Of a stretch of 64,000 nucleotides of DNA, positions 33,985-46,205 are shown piece by piece; the first letter of the stretch is position 1, and every line of letters starts with the position of its first letter. The translations under genes were made by a program, and so were the position numbers. A model generated the notes under the pieces. That model saw only the letters and a list, made by a program, of their open reading frames with translations. It searched no databases and was not told the origin of the DNA. Source of the stretch: Acanthosepion esculentum (taxonomy: Eukaryota; Mollusca; Cephalopoda; Sepiida; Sepiidae); assembly GCA_964036315.1 (NCBI GenBank), contig OZ038485.1, forward strand, positions 103,743,593 through 103,807,592, given 5' to 3'.

Positions 33985-34372
33985 TTTTGATTGATTGATT
34001 CATTTTCTACAGCTTATCAACTATTTGAAGGTTATTTAAATACAGAAATTATTTTTAGATTGTAAGAATTTTTCTGAACTTAATAATGGTCTATTGATAT
34101 AAGTCTTACTAATTAATCCATAGCTGGGGGAGAAGAGGTGAGTTCATACCTTTCACAATGGTATTTGTACATAAGTGAATATAACAAAGCCAGTGAGAAT
34201 TGAAATTCAGCTCTCTGATTAACAATTCTGAGTCATTATCCATTACACCATCTGCACATCCAAATTTACAGCAATAAGTATTCCCAAGTGGTCACTCATC
34301 TAGATACTGACCCAGCTCAACGTTGCTTAACTTTGGTGATTATATGGGAACAGGTGTTATAACACTGTAAGC
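33985..34372 (-). mobile_element. composite 5S rRNA-tRNA SINE, copy 2
   Basis: On the minus strand a 5S-like head (34372 down to 34262) runs into GGATGTGCAGATGGTGTAAT (A side), GAGCTGAATTTCAATTCTC (B side), CACCTCTTCTCCCCCAGC, and ends GTTGATAAGCTGTAGAAAA then AATCAATCAATC. Confidence 0.85.
34262..34372 (-). pseudogene. 5S rRNA-like SINE head
   Basis: It reads ATAATCACCAAAGTTAAGCA, ACGTTGAGCTGGGTCAGTAT and GATGAGTGACCACTTGGGAA, with the first third shortened relative to 5S rRNA. Confidence 0.82.
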
Positions 34373-34849
34373 CACATTTTCTTTTGAAGAGCATGTTTTA
34401 CAAAAGCATTTATTGAAAAAATGTTGCTAACACATTCTTTGATAAAAATACTGCCATAATGAAGGCAGATGATTAGTAGAAAAAATGGTCTGGATAAAAT
34501 TTGATGCATAAAACTTTATATATGTGAGGCTCAAATTGATGATGTAAAAATACCGTCAAAATAAAGCCTGACAGTTTATGAAAAAAATATATGTATAAAA
34601 TTACGTTTATGAAGATCAAATCTGATGGTCTCTAAATCTACTTAGATAAAATTTGCAAAAGTGTTGTTTAAAGAGATAGATGTTACAATTTTTTAATCAA
34701 TGGGGAAAGTAAGTAATGATATTGTGGTATCAAATTTCAGATTTGCTTGGCAGCCAGTTTGTGGCAAATTAAGAAGTCTGGTTGCTTGGACATGCAGAAG
34801 GGACTTTGCTATCACAGGTGAAGGACAACAACTGCAGGAAGGAAGAAGG
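34373..34849. other. no recognisable feature
   Basis: AT-rich spacer without coding or repeat signals. Confidence 0.3.
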
Positions 34850-34857
34850 GTCTAGAC

Positions 34858-35512
34858 CAGGCATGGACAACATTTTTCAAACAGTGGGCCACATGAGGAA
34901 TAGTTCATCATAAGGCAGGCTGCACTACTAAACTCAGAAAAAATTTTTTCATTACAGATACCGTAGCCATTTTCCCCCAAAAAGAGCATGTGTATAAGCA
35001 TCTGCCTTAGAAATGAGGAAAAGTTTTTGTTTTTTTTTTTCTTTAGAGAAAAGATTTCTTTTATAATTTAAAAATAAGAAATCCCGATATAATATTATCA
35101 CTGATGACAGAGTGATTAACACACACTTGTGTGTGTGATTTGTTTCTTATTTATTCATTTGACGATGAAAAAAAAATTTTTTTAAAAGAAGTATAATTAT
35201 TCTCTAGAGAAAAATAATTATCATTAACATTTCCGGTTTCTGAAGCAAAAGGTGTTTACACTTATGATCTTAGTGAGAATCGCCAATAGTTTAAATGCTG
35301 ACAATGTTACCTTCAACGAAATGTTACATGACACATTGTACTTAATCATTGTTTATACATGTGGCTCGGCATCCGTGATCAAGGGAGAACAAAAAAAAAA
35401 CAAAAAAAAACAAACATTTTAATAACATTATTTTCCTCATGAAATTAGGCGTGCCATTCAGAATGTCAATCGGGCCGCATGTGGCCCATGGGCCGCAGTT
35501 TGCCCATGACTG
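34858..35512. mobile_element. non-autonomous hAT element, 655 bp, perfect 8-bp TSD
   Basis: GTCTAGAC flanks both ends (34850-34857 and 35513-35520). The ends read inwards as CAGGCATGGACAACA and CAGTCATGGGCAAACT, followed by GGGCCACAT-like subterminal blocks on both sides. No transposase frame. Confidence 0.88.
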
Positions 35513-35520
35513 GTCTAGAC

Positions 35521-36214
35521 TTTCACAGGCAAAAGTTGTTGCTGGGAGTGCAACTTTTGCTCTCTTTCTCTTCTTTTTCATCCAAGAAGAAAAAAAAAGA
35601 GAGAATAAAAGGCTGAAGAATTTTGGCATTCACAACTACGATGTCAATGACTACTACTACTGCTAGTACTACAACAAAAAGAAGACAACAAAAAGTAAGA
35701 GACTAAAAAGAAAAGAAACGAAAAGCTGAAAGAAATCAGAAGTTTCTATGAATTTAGAGAGATATACAATTATCGTTCTATAGTGGTTTGAGAGTTTGTT
35801 GCAAAATTAGCAGTATTAACTCTGATTTTGAACTTTTCATGAAAATACGAGATTTATCTCATCTCACTTTGCAACACTGAAATGTTGTCTAAACAAACCA
35901 GAAACCTAGCAAAAATGCCTGTGAATTTGCCATCCTTCTCGACTCTTTCAACAGTCAGATGAATTGAAGTAAGTGAACATTTTGTCGATACTAATTATAA
36001 TTGTTTTTTTTTTAGCCCAACAGTATTGTAATTAGAACTTGTTATCTTGCCTCAGTGTTTGGTGCACAAAAGAAAATTTTGTGCATGAATTTTTTTATAA
36101 ATTTTGTATTCTGTGCTATTAGTATTTTTCATGCCATTTAGTAACTGTAAATTTCTTTGAAATTTTACACCGGAGTAAAAGTCTTGCGTTTTTCATTTGC
36201 ACTTTTTATAATAC
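35521..36214. other. no recognisable gene; left flank of the gap
   Basis: A-rich 35590-35730, then AT-rich. Several short blocks near the gap recur in order on its other side. Confidence 0.35.
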
Positions 36215-36414
36215 NNNNNNNNNNNNNNNNNNNNNNNNNNNNNNNNNNNNNNNNNNNNNNNNNNNNNNNNNNNNNNNNNNNNNNNNNNNNNNNNNNNNNN
36301 NNNNNNNNNNNNNNNNNNNNNNNNNNNNNNNNNNNNNNNNNNNNNNNNNNNNNNNNNNNNNNNNNNNNNNNNNNNNNNNNNNNNNNNNNNNNNNNNNNNN
36401 NNNNNNNNNNNNNN
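36215..36414. other. assembly gap (200 N)
   Basis: Exactly 200 unknown bases, probably a placeholder length. Frames drawn through it are meaningless. Confidence 0.99.
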
Positions 36415-37946
36415 ATTTGAGAATGCCTGCTTCAAACATCAAAATATTTTGTCTCAAGGACTTAGAAAAACAGTTTTATCAGAGGTAGAACCTTTTCTCA
36501 TCCCCTTTGGTTTTCAATCTTTGAACCTCGACATTTTGAATTGTAAACTTTTTGAAGTAAGTAAATTTCTTTTGTTGCTAAGAAAGTGATTGATATGAAC
36601 TGTTGCTCTAAAAGAAAATTGTTAAAATTCCTTTGCTTTTAATGGACTCTTGTTTTCTAAGTGAAAACAGATTTGTATTGCAAAGAACTGTTAACCTAAC
36701 TTAATGGTTTAAGGCATACAAGGAAATTTTGTGCAAGGCCTATGTTGTATTTTGTACAATTTCTATAGTGAAAAATAATTTTGTCGTTTTAATAAATAGA
36801 AAGTCTTTTTTGTTGGCACAAAAGTATTTGTTAAGAGAGGGACAAAAGATTGAAATCATCTTCCCATTAAACCCCACTATTCTCTTATTTTTTTCTTTTT
36901 ACCAACCTACCAGTAAACCCCAGCCACCCCAAAAAAAGCATCATGGTTACTCGCCACACACAAGAATCTAATAGGAATGTGTTACCTCCCACTCCATTAA
37001 ACTAAGGTCAGATAATGACCTTTGCAAAATTGTTTAGCATTCTTTGTTTTACTGAGATCATTTAGCCAAATTCAGAAATCTTTCAAATATTACCATAACC
37101 AGTGAATTATCTTTATTAAATGGCAACATGGTGTTAAAAACATACCATGGCAAAGCTCAGGCCAATTCTCTAGAGAATCTTGCAAATATTGTATAGCCTG
37201 CAATGAGCAAGGACAAAAATTAAAAATAGAGTATTGTTCCAACTCAAAAAGATGGCACCATGACAGAGGTTAGGTGAGGATTATGATCAAAGATTACACT
37301 TGGAGAATGTCAGTAATTAAACAGATCAAAATGTTGAAAATAAGAGAAAGTTTTGAGATGCCACTACTGTCTGGAGTAAAACTTAGGTGTTGATGCTGTA
37401 AAGCAGTGTGTTGAGAATGCATATTGCTAACAGAAAGGGAAAAAAAATAAACACAAAAGATAATAAACAAGGTCAGATATTAAATATTCAACAAAGATAA
37501 TGGCGACATATGGATGACCCATCAGTCCAAAGTTCGTGATTCAATATGCAGTAGGCTAAAAATAAAGCATCACTTAACCGTGAAAAATAAAAACAAACAG
37601 GTGATTCGACAAAGTCAACTGAAGAAAGTTTGTAAGGATCATTGCCACAACATTTGCTTTTAAACTAAAATCAGTCAAATACTTAACCCAGATTAATCAA
37701 ATAGATCAAGAGATGAGTTGCATTGATAGTAATTTGATAAAGATATATAATCAGACTAGTTCAAGAGCAAAGCATTGATACAAACAAACTTGAGCAATCC
37801 TAGACCTTTGTAGATAGATACGAAGTTGGCTGAAAGGTCCATAGCCTGACTATGAAAGAATAATGTGAAATCTTGCAGGCATTATTTTCAACACTTCTTA
37901 TTAATAACTACATTATTTATTTTCAAGTAAACTGACACCTGACAAG
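36415..37946. other. no recognisable feature
   Basis: AT-rich. A C-rich patch near 36900-36965 does not extend into a believable frame. Confidence 0.35.
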
Positions 37947-38150
37947 TCAAAGAAGACTGTTCATCCTGTTGGTAAAAAAGTCATCAATATCAGATACATC
38001 ATCATCATCACTGAGATACTTGTTCTCAGCCAAGTGTTTTTTGATGTTGGGGAACAAATCGTAGTCAAATCAGGAGAATAGAGATGGTGATCAACCAGTT
38101 CAAACCCACAGTTACACACAGCAGCTTTTGAAACCAAGGACTTTTTCACT
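37947..38150 (-). pseudogene. mariner-type transposase C-terminal fragment
   Basis: One minus frame gives GFELVDHHLYSPDL, and after a frameshift the next frame gives DYDLFPNIKKHLAENKYLSD, then DDDVSDIDDFF and a stop at 37947. The YSPDL..DYDLFPN block holds the third catalytic aspartate of mariner transposases (normally HPPYSPDLAP.DYHLFP). The DDE core upstream is missing, so this is a dead 3' remnant. No TIR was found nearby. Confidence 0.75.
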
Positions 38151-38511
38151 TTTCTTGGTTAAACTTCTATTATCACAATGGAGGATGCTTAATAATGAAA
38201 CTGATAAAAACAAAAAGAAATTAAAAATTCGCTGGACTATATACTCAGTCACATCTATAAAAATATTTAAATATAAAAGTTTAAAATTTCAGAGTCTCAA
38301 AATTTTCAGGGTTTCCTCTCTGTGCATAATTATAAACATTTGCATTTTTATATCGCCCCTCCCCTTTGTGCACCTCTGTAGTTGCATCAACAGAAACATC
38401 ACTTTAGTTTGATGAACTCCTAAAGGACATCACAAAAAAATTTTACACTTTATAATTCATTCTCTTAATCTCTGATATATAATATTACTGTTCATTACAC
38501 CATGGAATTTG
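38151..38511. other. no recognisable feature
   Basis: AT-rich spacer. Confidence 0.3.
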
Positions 38512-38784
38512 TCAATCACTGTCGTCTAGTGGGCATGTGGCTTTAGGATCTTCTCCAAATGTGAAATCTACATTTTTGAGAGGATGTATCAAAGGATGGA
38601 TGTTTATGTATCTACCAGTCATATGGTGTTTCCCATGTGTGCACATCCTAGATACAGCTGGGTTGATTGTATTTCCATGTCTAGTCAGCAACTGACATTG
38701 AGTTGAATGGCGCACATCTCCACACCTAGTGAGGAGGTCATCTCTCAGGTCAACCTGGATCTCCACACTTGGGGAGGAGGCCAT
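38512..38784 (-). CDS. unrecognised 90-codon open frame with an internal repeat
   Basis: This minus-strand frame of less AT-rich sequence starts MASSPSVEIQVDLRDDLLTR and ends DPKATCPLDDSD. The DNA at 38715-38785 is a diverged tandem of about 43-48 bp (TGAGAGATGRCCTCCTC then GTGTGGAGAT), so its 5' part is repetitive. I do not recognise the product. It may be an untranslated repeat fragment; splice sites are not obvious. Confidence 0.2.
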   Translation of the reverse strand: MASSPSVEIQVDLRDDLLTRCGDVRHSTQCQLLTRHGNTINPAVSRMCTHGKHHMTGRYINIHPLIHPLKNVDFTFGEDPKATCPLDDSD

Positions 38785-39019
38785 CTCTCAGTTCAATCCA
38801 TTGATGCACCTGGATTCTTTGAAGGATACTGGGTGTAAAGTTTATTTTGACAATATATTACAAAAGAAAATTAATGATTTCTGAAACGTTGCCGTCATTT
38901 TGAACATGTTTTCTGTTCACATTGTTCACCAGAAATTTTGGTATGGGGGGGAATATCAGCCACTACTGTAGGTCCCTCCACTTTTTTTGCTGAAAAAAAG
39001 ATTATACCATGATGAAAAA
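38785..39019. other. no recognisable feature
   Basis: Spacer leading into the R2 repeat. Confidence 0.3.
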
Positions 39020-40590
39020 GGGCCCCGAACTTAATAAAAACAAAGTTTTATCATCAAAATGTTTGTTATTATTAAGAGGAAAAACCAAAGTATTTTTTCT
39101 ATCATTTTATTAAATTTTTTAATAATTTCTAGCACATTTGAAATTTTGGTCAAAAATCTTTTTTTTTCATTAGCAATCAACATAATATTTACAAATAGTG
39201 TTGTAGCGCCTTTTTCCTGGTGAAAAACATGCCGATTTGTAAATTCTTGAAAAAAAAATCAAATAATTGTCAGATTTTAATTAAACTTTCAGGACTCATT
39301 CAAAAATGAATTAAAATATTTTTGAAATTTTTTGTTTTAAAAATCTTGGTAAAAATATTTTTTTTTTTTTTACATATGTTATCACACGCTTACTTAATTT
39401 CATGGAATTTCAAGAAATTAAATTTTTCATCTGAAAATTTTTTATTAGTTAAAAGCAGGAATCCTTGGAGAATATAAATTCTTTTTTTTTAAACTATTAC
39501 TCATTTCCCGAAATTCTGCTCCAATCATACAATAAAAAATGCAATAAAAGTATGACTTTATTTAATTAGAAAAGCTTTTAATTGCTTTTATAAATAAGAT
39601 TTATTAAGGACACAATTGTCTTAAGAAAAATTTTTCTTTTGAGGAATAATTAATTTTTACAAGAATTGTTTTCATTGTTTTAAAATTTTAATTAGAATTT
39701 ATAATGTATAAATCTTAAAATTCTGCATTATTTTCATATGGTTAGGTGATATTGTTATTAAGTGAAAACTATATTTACTAATCAAAAATTGAAAGGGTTA
39801 ATAAAAATCATTTTGCACCAAGATTTTTAAAATAATTTAAAATCTTTTTTATGTATATAAAATATCATGTAATGTACCCATTTTTGAAAGTATGACATTA
39901 TTAGAAAATAAGAGCAATGACTATAGAAAATTTAAAGTCATCATTCCTATAATTAGATTATGAAAAATATTTTCCAACATTTTTAAGATTACCGAATACT
40001 TGAAAATTATATATATATAAAAAAAAAGGCACTCATATAATTTTCTTAAAAATATGTATTACAGATAAAGTCTCTGTAGAGCAGCAATCATTATGACACC
40101 ACCTCTCATCGCCTAGTAAGTTACGTAAAACATGGCAATGTCAGTTAAAAACATAGCTATTGTTTTAAAAATACATTTCTGTGTTATTTTATACTTAAAG
40201 TAATTTTTTTTTCAAATCAGATTAATTACACTTTAAATCAGCTAACATATTACTCAAAGTTTCAGAAAGTATATTTTGTTTTTGGAAGATTTTTTTAATA
40301 CTGAGAATTACATTTCAATGAAAGACAACTAAAAAAAAAAAAAAAAAAAGGGTGCTAACCAGCTATTTTGGAAAACATTTAAAAAAAAAAAAAGAAAAAA
40401 TATTCTATTCCAATCAATATAATTTCTGCTTGAAATACACCAGAGTATTTTGCTTACTAGAAACAGTAAATTTAATCCTTTAGCTTTCAAGTAAAGCTAA
40501 AATGAAAGCTTCAAGAAAGCTTTTTCATTTATAAAAATTCATTTTAAACCTTAGGCATTGAAAATTACAGGAGGTATCTACTTTAGTAAC
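39020..40590 (+). repeat. AT-rich TIR family R2, copy 3 (longest)
   Basis: It starts near AAAACAAAGTTTTATCATCA and ends near AGGAGGTATCTACTTT. The first 870 bp align directly with 42880-43790 (for example TTATTATTAAGAGGAAA, ATCTTGGTAAAAATATTTTT, TTTAATTAGAAAAGCTTTTA). The last 750 bp match 4037-4760 in reverse. No protein motif; it looks non-autonomous. Confidence 0.7.
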
Positions 40591-42499
40591 TAATGTACTT
40601 TAAGCCCTTAATTCAGTATAAAATTCATCTGATCTTTATGATTTGTTTACATTTTGGCACAAACTTAAAAAACACTTTTCTAAAGGATTTATTCACATAA
40701 AGTTAGGTTTTATGGAATACTAGGTCTCCTCAATGAATATGTAGCCCTAGTACTGTTACAAAATGTTTTTTAAGGGCTGGTTCGATTTACATTGTAAATC
40801 AATCCAACCTAAGAAAAAAAAAAGAAATTTATTGTAAATTTTAAAAATTAATTTAAAACTTTCTGTAGCAGAGTGGTTGCATAAATAAGATATTTCTTGT
40901 GCAATCAATGACGAAATTATTTGTACACCCATCAATTTTGAATATTTTTATCCATTTCTCATAATCTAATGCCCATATGACATCAAGATTTTTAATAAGC
41001 ACAAAAAAAGGAATATAAAATTCAATTTTCAGAACAATAGGTTAAATAGAACAAATTTGACAGGCGAATTATACAAAATAGGAAAAAACCAAATTACTCA
41101 TCCAGTAGAAAATATCGTTTTAAATTGATTGATTCGCGTAAGTAATTTACATAATTATTTTATTGGTGAATCCTTCTAGACTATTTATTCAGTAGAATAT
41201 TTGTGATAATTCCAGCAAAGAACATTACTCCCTAAGTATATGTGAAGAAAGTCTCAATTTGACATTAAAATGTAAATAAAAATACCTTGAATTTTGAAAC
41301 TGGGATTTTTGTCCACTTCTGGAATCATAAAAGGTGGGGATTTTGTCCACTGTGAGATAATTTTGTCTCGTTTCTTTTTTTACCATGATTTTTTTGTCTG
41401 GATTCCCCAAATCTATGGCCATGACAAACAACTTTAATCCTCAAGCAAAAGAGACTTACTTATTGATTTAAGAATTTATATACATTCGATGAAAAAAAAC
41501 TAAGAGATGATCTTTTATCTGTCACACTGTTTTGTTTTGTTTTTCTACAAGTCTGTTAGTGAATTAAATGTGCACATGCAAACACACACACACACACAAC
41601 TTGAATGAAATGGAAATGGACATGTGTATTGAGAGGTTTAACTTTTGAGTAACAGGAAAAGAATATGCCCTTTGAAGTCATGTGCATATGACACCTGTAT
41701 TTTTAAAGTTTAAAAAGCAGAAAATATTTTCTCATAAATGTAGTATTTTAAATTGACAAATATTTTAGACTTAATAAATTTGATTTAATTATTTTGCCAC
41801 CAGTGCAGCCGTAGTACCAAACCCCAAAAAATTTAAATAATTTCATGAATTTACAAGAACTTTACCAAAAATATTTCCTTCAGAAATGTTTTTTTCTACT
41901 GGACTTGTCTGTTAATAGCTAAAAATATGAGGCTGTAAGTGTACTGTAAAGTGTAGTAAGTTTATCTAATATAGTTGATACTTTGACCTTGAGTTTTATC
42001 CACTGTTACTGGTAAACAAATAGTACATGGTATAAACATTATTTTTCATTGAAACTAAATAGATCATGAACAATATACTGTCCCATGACAGAGTCTGTGT
42101 GTCTTGGCTTTCAGTGAATGTTTAAAAAAAAAAGCATTTAAAAATAAAATGCTTAGCACTACATAGAACATAAATGGGTAAGAATATACTGACTTTATAA
42201 TACCATCAACACAGTGAACCTATTCATCTTAATGAGTATTTCATTCATCCTAATTTTTAGTTGCTGCTTTTCAGCCCAGCTTGTCAGTTCACTGCCCATT
42301 TGTAAACAGTGTAAGCCAGATAATAAAAAAAAAGCACTTGTTGAGACTTGTTCTCGCTTTGGGGAAAATATCATTAAACCAGCTGCTTTACTGATTAGGC
42401 TACAATAAATTTACACTACAGCTAAGAGAAGATCAAATCTAACCATTTTTAAACTTAGCTTTTATCTTACTCCGATTGGCCAGTGTAATTGCATTAAAC
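40591..42499. other. no recognisable gene
   Basis: AT-rich. Near 41298 and 41337 the phrase GATTTTTGTCCACT (once as GATTTTGTCCACT) is repeated. A 64-codon plus frame at 42214-42408 begins with a hydrophobic stretch but lacks any supporting context. Confidence 0.4.
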
Positions 42500-42683
42500 T
42501 TAAGGTATTGCATTTTTTGGAGAGTACCTTTTAAGGAGGATGGAAGCGTCGAGCACCAAATCTTGTGAAGTTTGTTACACAAATCCCATGCAAGAGCGTT
42601 TGTGGATGTTGTAGTCTTTTGGAGAATCTATTATATGTGAGATCCAAGATATTTGAAGTCCTCTACTCTTTTGATAGATGTAT
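42500..42683 (-). pseudogene. RTE/BovB-like reverse transcriptase C-terminal fragment
   Basis: One minus frame reads IKRVEDFKYLGSHI, two stops, then STNALAWDLCNKLHKIWCST and LPSSLK. FKYLGS and the A(L/W)...CHKL..IW.S block are the familiar C-terminal thumb-like region of RTE-type LINE reverse transcriptases. Only about 60 codons remain and they carry stops. Confidence 0.65.
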
Positions 42684-42744
42684 TATTGAGTGACTTCAAC
42701 TCGGATAATTCAGGGGTTATTACTATTAATTCTACTAGTGTACT

Positions 42745-43790
42745 TAAAAACATTTTAAAAATGAAAAATCTGTCTTGAAGCTCTTATTTTAGTTTTAATT
42801 CCAAAATAGATAAAATTTAATATTTCCAATTGGCAAAATAATTTGCTGCATTTTACTAAAATACCTAAAATGATCTTAGGTACCTCCAAACCAAAGTTGT
42901 ATTGTCAAAATCTTTATGTTATTATTAAGAGGAAAGAGCAGAGGATTTTTTTGATTCTTAAATTATATTTTATTTTTTTTATCTTTTTAGAATGTTTGCA
43001 ATTTAGGTTAAAAATTGTTTTTTTTTTTTTACATCAGCAGGTGATCATAAATTAGTATCAGAAGTTTTAGCATTTTTTCACAGTCAAAACACATTGATTT
43101 GGAAATTATTGCAAAGATCAGATCATTGTTGGATTTTAATGAAACCTCCAGGATTTATTCAGAAATGAATGAAAGTATTTTAGAAATATTTTTTTTTTTC
43201 TTTTTAGAAAATCTTGGTAAAAATATTTTTTTTTTTATATCTGTTAACCGACTTATTTGATTTTATGAAATTGGGAAATTAATTTTTGTATGGCTTAATG
43301 TTTGTATTAGTTATAAATACAAGTCCTTGGAGAATTTAAATCAAATTTTCTTGGTCAAACAAGACCTCCGTTACATTAAATCTGCTCTGAATTTTAAAAT
43401 AAAAAATGCAATAAAACTAAAGATATTATTTAATTAGAAAAGCTTTTAATTGCTTTTATGTATAAAATATATTATAAACATTATTGTCTTAAGAAAAACA
43501 ATTTTTCCAATGAATAATGAATTTTTACAAGAACTGTTTTCATTTAAAAAATTTTAATTAGAATAATTTATAAACTTTTAAATCTTTTAAAATTCTGTAT
43601 TAATTTGTAGTGGTCAAATGACATTGTTATTAAATTTAGACTGTTTTAGTTATCATAAATGGAAAAGCTCACTACAATTCAACAATGCCATTTAAAAAGA
43701 ATTTTGAATTCATTTTTGTTTAAACATGTTGATATTTGTAAATATGGATGTCTAAGCATGACATTATCAGAAAATGTAGGAATGCCTGTT
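42745..43790 (+). repeat. AT-rich TIR family R2, copy 4
   Basis: The body 42880-43790 aligns directly with 39040-39910. The 130 bp before it (CTTGAAGCTCTTATTTTAGT, TTTCCAATTGGCAAAATA) correspond to the far end of copy 3 in inverted orientation, which suggests long terminal inverted repeats in the intact element. TTAGGTACCTCC marks the junction. Confidence 0.65.
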
Positions 43791-43805
43791 TCTTAACAGG
43801 CATTC
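43780..43805. repeat. short perfect hairpin
   Basis: GAATGCCTG and CAGGCATTC flank an 8-nt loop, at the right edge of R2 copy 4. Confidence 0.85.
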
Positions 43806-44495
43806 ATAAAATTATTGGTAGGTAGAAAGTGACTTTCAAAAGTATATTTTATTTTATTACATATATTAGTAAGATCTGTTTTTTTTTAATGAAATATTAC
43901 AAATAAACCCCCAATCCATTTTTATTTGCAAATGGGAAAAGTAATTAAAATTCCAAATATTGTTATGACAAATGAACCTCTATCACTGAAACATTAACAA
44001 CAGCAAATACACAAAAGAATAGGTTTATTGTCCTTGCAATCTTTGCTATGTCTGTTTCTATTAATGACAATATACCCAAATTGGGATTTTTGCAGACTTT
44101 TAAATAAATATTTTTAAAAATTTAAAAAATGGGTTTAAAAAAAAAATTAAAATGAAATAAAAATGTATTCTGACCATCACTGTCTGAATTTAGGTTGTGT
44201 TCCTAACATCTGGTGTGGGAGGGATGATTGGGGTTAGGCTACTGTTATTTTTTGGTAGCTTTCACATCACACTCAGAGATGAAGAAAAACAAATTAAAAA
44301 AAAAATAAATGAAGAGTTATACCAAAATATGTAACATGTCATTATCTATATCTATATATAGCATAATGAGAAGCCACGTATACTTTCTTGATATGTATAT
44401 AATATGGAGAAAACAACTGAAAAGTTGCAAATTAAAAAAAATTGAATGTTTTTTTTGTGAAAGTATTTATTTATATTTTTTATATATATATATTT
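43806..44495. other. no recognisable feature
   Basis: AT-rich, no gene. Confidence 0.3.
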
Positions 44496-44538
44496 GATAT
44501 TTCAGATCTGCCCCGATCTTTCGTCAGAAATATCTATA

Positions 44539-44579
<41 letters not shown>
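44496..44579. repeat. hairpin cassette followed by (AT)n
   Basis: GATATTTC and GAAATATC (44496-44534) enclose AGATC/GATCT. On the minus strand this reads CTGACGA, hairpin, GAAA. An (AT)n of about 20 units follows (44540-44579). Confidence 0.75.
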
Positions 44580-44581
<2 letters not shown>

Positions 44582-45599
44582 GGGTATTAGATCTTAGTAG
44601 AAATCAGTTAACAACCAATAACAAATATATGTAGAGAGGCACTACATAATATTTTGTTTGCACTGGATGAGGCAATGCAATTATTGAATTTCATTTCAAA
44701 CAGGTTATATTTGTTACATTTATATGTATTTAAAAAAATTTAAACCCAGATGATGTGACTAATTCCAAGATTTACTTCATGTTGTAAAGAAAATAAAAAT
44801 CTGTTTAGGCCAGAGGTAATAAGAATCAAGAGCTTTTTCATCTGTCCCCTACCAGAAGTTAATGGACATAATTTTAAAAGCAATGGATGCTTTTCGTTTT
44901 TTCTATTAATGAGGAATTCATATCGTCAGTTTGAGTAGAATCAAATTTAACAGCAATTTGATCTTTGAAAATCAAAATAAGTATCTCAACCTTTCTTTCA
45001 TATGCTCAGTCATTTTTTAGTTGGGTTCAAGATTAGTTATTAGACTTTTGCAGCTTTACCCAAAGAAGTTGATGCTGCCAGAATTTTGAAAAAATAAATA
45101 AATAAATAAAATAATAATAATAACCATATTGTCCCACCCTTTGTTAGTTTGCATAATCATTATGCTCTTCCAATACCTCAGAAATTATGGGCTAATCCAT
45201 TTTGATCACATACAAAGAGAGGAAAAGACACTACTTGGTTTCAGTGAGAAAATAAAAGAAAGAAAGGAAGATTAAAGTGGAGAGGGAGAGAATCAGATTA
45301 AGCTAATAAGAACAAATACTACATTTTAGTCTTAGACAAGGAAGATGGTGACTGTGATAAATGTGTCATTTTTCAGACACAAAGTATTGAACGACAGAAA
45401 CTGAATAAGGCAATCAGCAAAAATCCAATTACCATAAATAAAATTGTTTGCTGAATTATTTTAAAATTATTATTAAGAGAAATGTTCATAAGACAGGGAT
45501 ATGGCTAGTAATAATAGTAATAATGAGGCATAGCAATTTAAAACTTTTTTCGTTAACCTTCAATAGACCAAAATTTTTCATATCCACTAAGAATTTTTT
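44580..45599. other. no recognisable feature
   Basis: AT-rich, with AAT/AAAT runs near 45090-45120. Confidence 0.35.
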
Positions 45600-45860
45600 A
45601 GATTGTTTTTTATGGCTTATCAACCCTTTTGTGCAGGTGGTGTAATGACTCAGAATGAGAAATCAGAGATCGAAGTTTGATTACAGCTAAGTTCATTACA
45701 TTCACTTATATACAAATACCCTTGAGAAAGGAATGGGTCCATCTTTTCTCCCCCCCCCCAGATATGATAGACTGGGTTCTATAGCCTTGGTTTGGAATCA
45801 TTCTAGAGATGGTGACTCAATAAAAACACCCATATCCCAACAGCCTGAGCCACTTGGGAT
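45600..45860 (+). mobile_element. tRNA-derived SINE (with reversed SINE tail upstream)
   Basis: The head GGTGGTGTAATGACTCAG and GATCGAAGTTTGATTACAGC is followed by the body TTCATTACATTCACTTATAT, CCCTTGAGAAAGGAATGG and CCCCAGATATGATAG. The first 30 bp (TTATGGCTTATCAACCC) are a SINE 3' end in the other orientation. Confidence 0.6.
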
Positions 45861-45934
45861 GTATTGTCTCATAAAAACGTACACTGACTGAAATTCTTCA
45901 GTCATGTGGGTGGCGCATTCTGCTGCAGGTGTAG

Positions 45935-46205
45935 AAAACATTTCTCATCAACCTTTAGTTGGTTATTTAAAACCGAAACATATTTTGAAATGTAAAAATA
46001 AATCTTTTTTCGTTGTGAGTGAAAAAACAAGGTTTTGAGAATAACAATGATTTTTCCAGATACCAGTCCTACTATTGTACCCATAGCTGGGGGGGATATT
46101 GATTCACACCTTTGCTATTTTTCTGAAGTTAATGTAACTAACCCAACTGAAATCTGTACTTGGCTCTCCAAATTCTCATTCTGAGCCCCACTATCCATTC
46201 CAGGT
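45935..46205 (-). mobile_element. tRNA-derived SINE
   Basis: The minus strand has a decayed head (GGATAGTGGGGCTCAGAATG, GAGAGCCAAGTACAGATTTC), the body CCCAGCTATGGGTACAATAG and GACTGGTATCTGG, and the 3' end CCAACTAAAGGTTGATGAG. Confidence 0.65.

Noticed and set aside
36157..36457. Frames spanning the N run
   Set aside because: They consist of unknown residues.
42214..42408. Plus-strand 64-codon frame with hydrophobic N-terminus and cysteines
   Set aside because: No promoter, splice signal or family motif; composition matches surrounding non-coding DNA.
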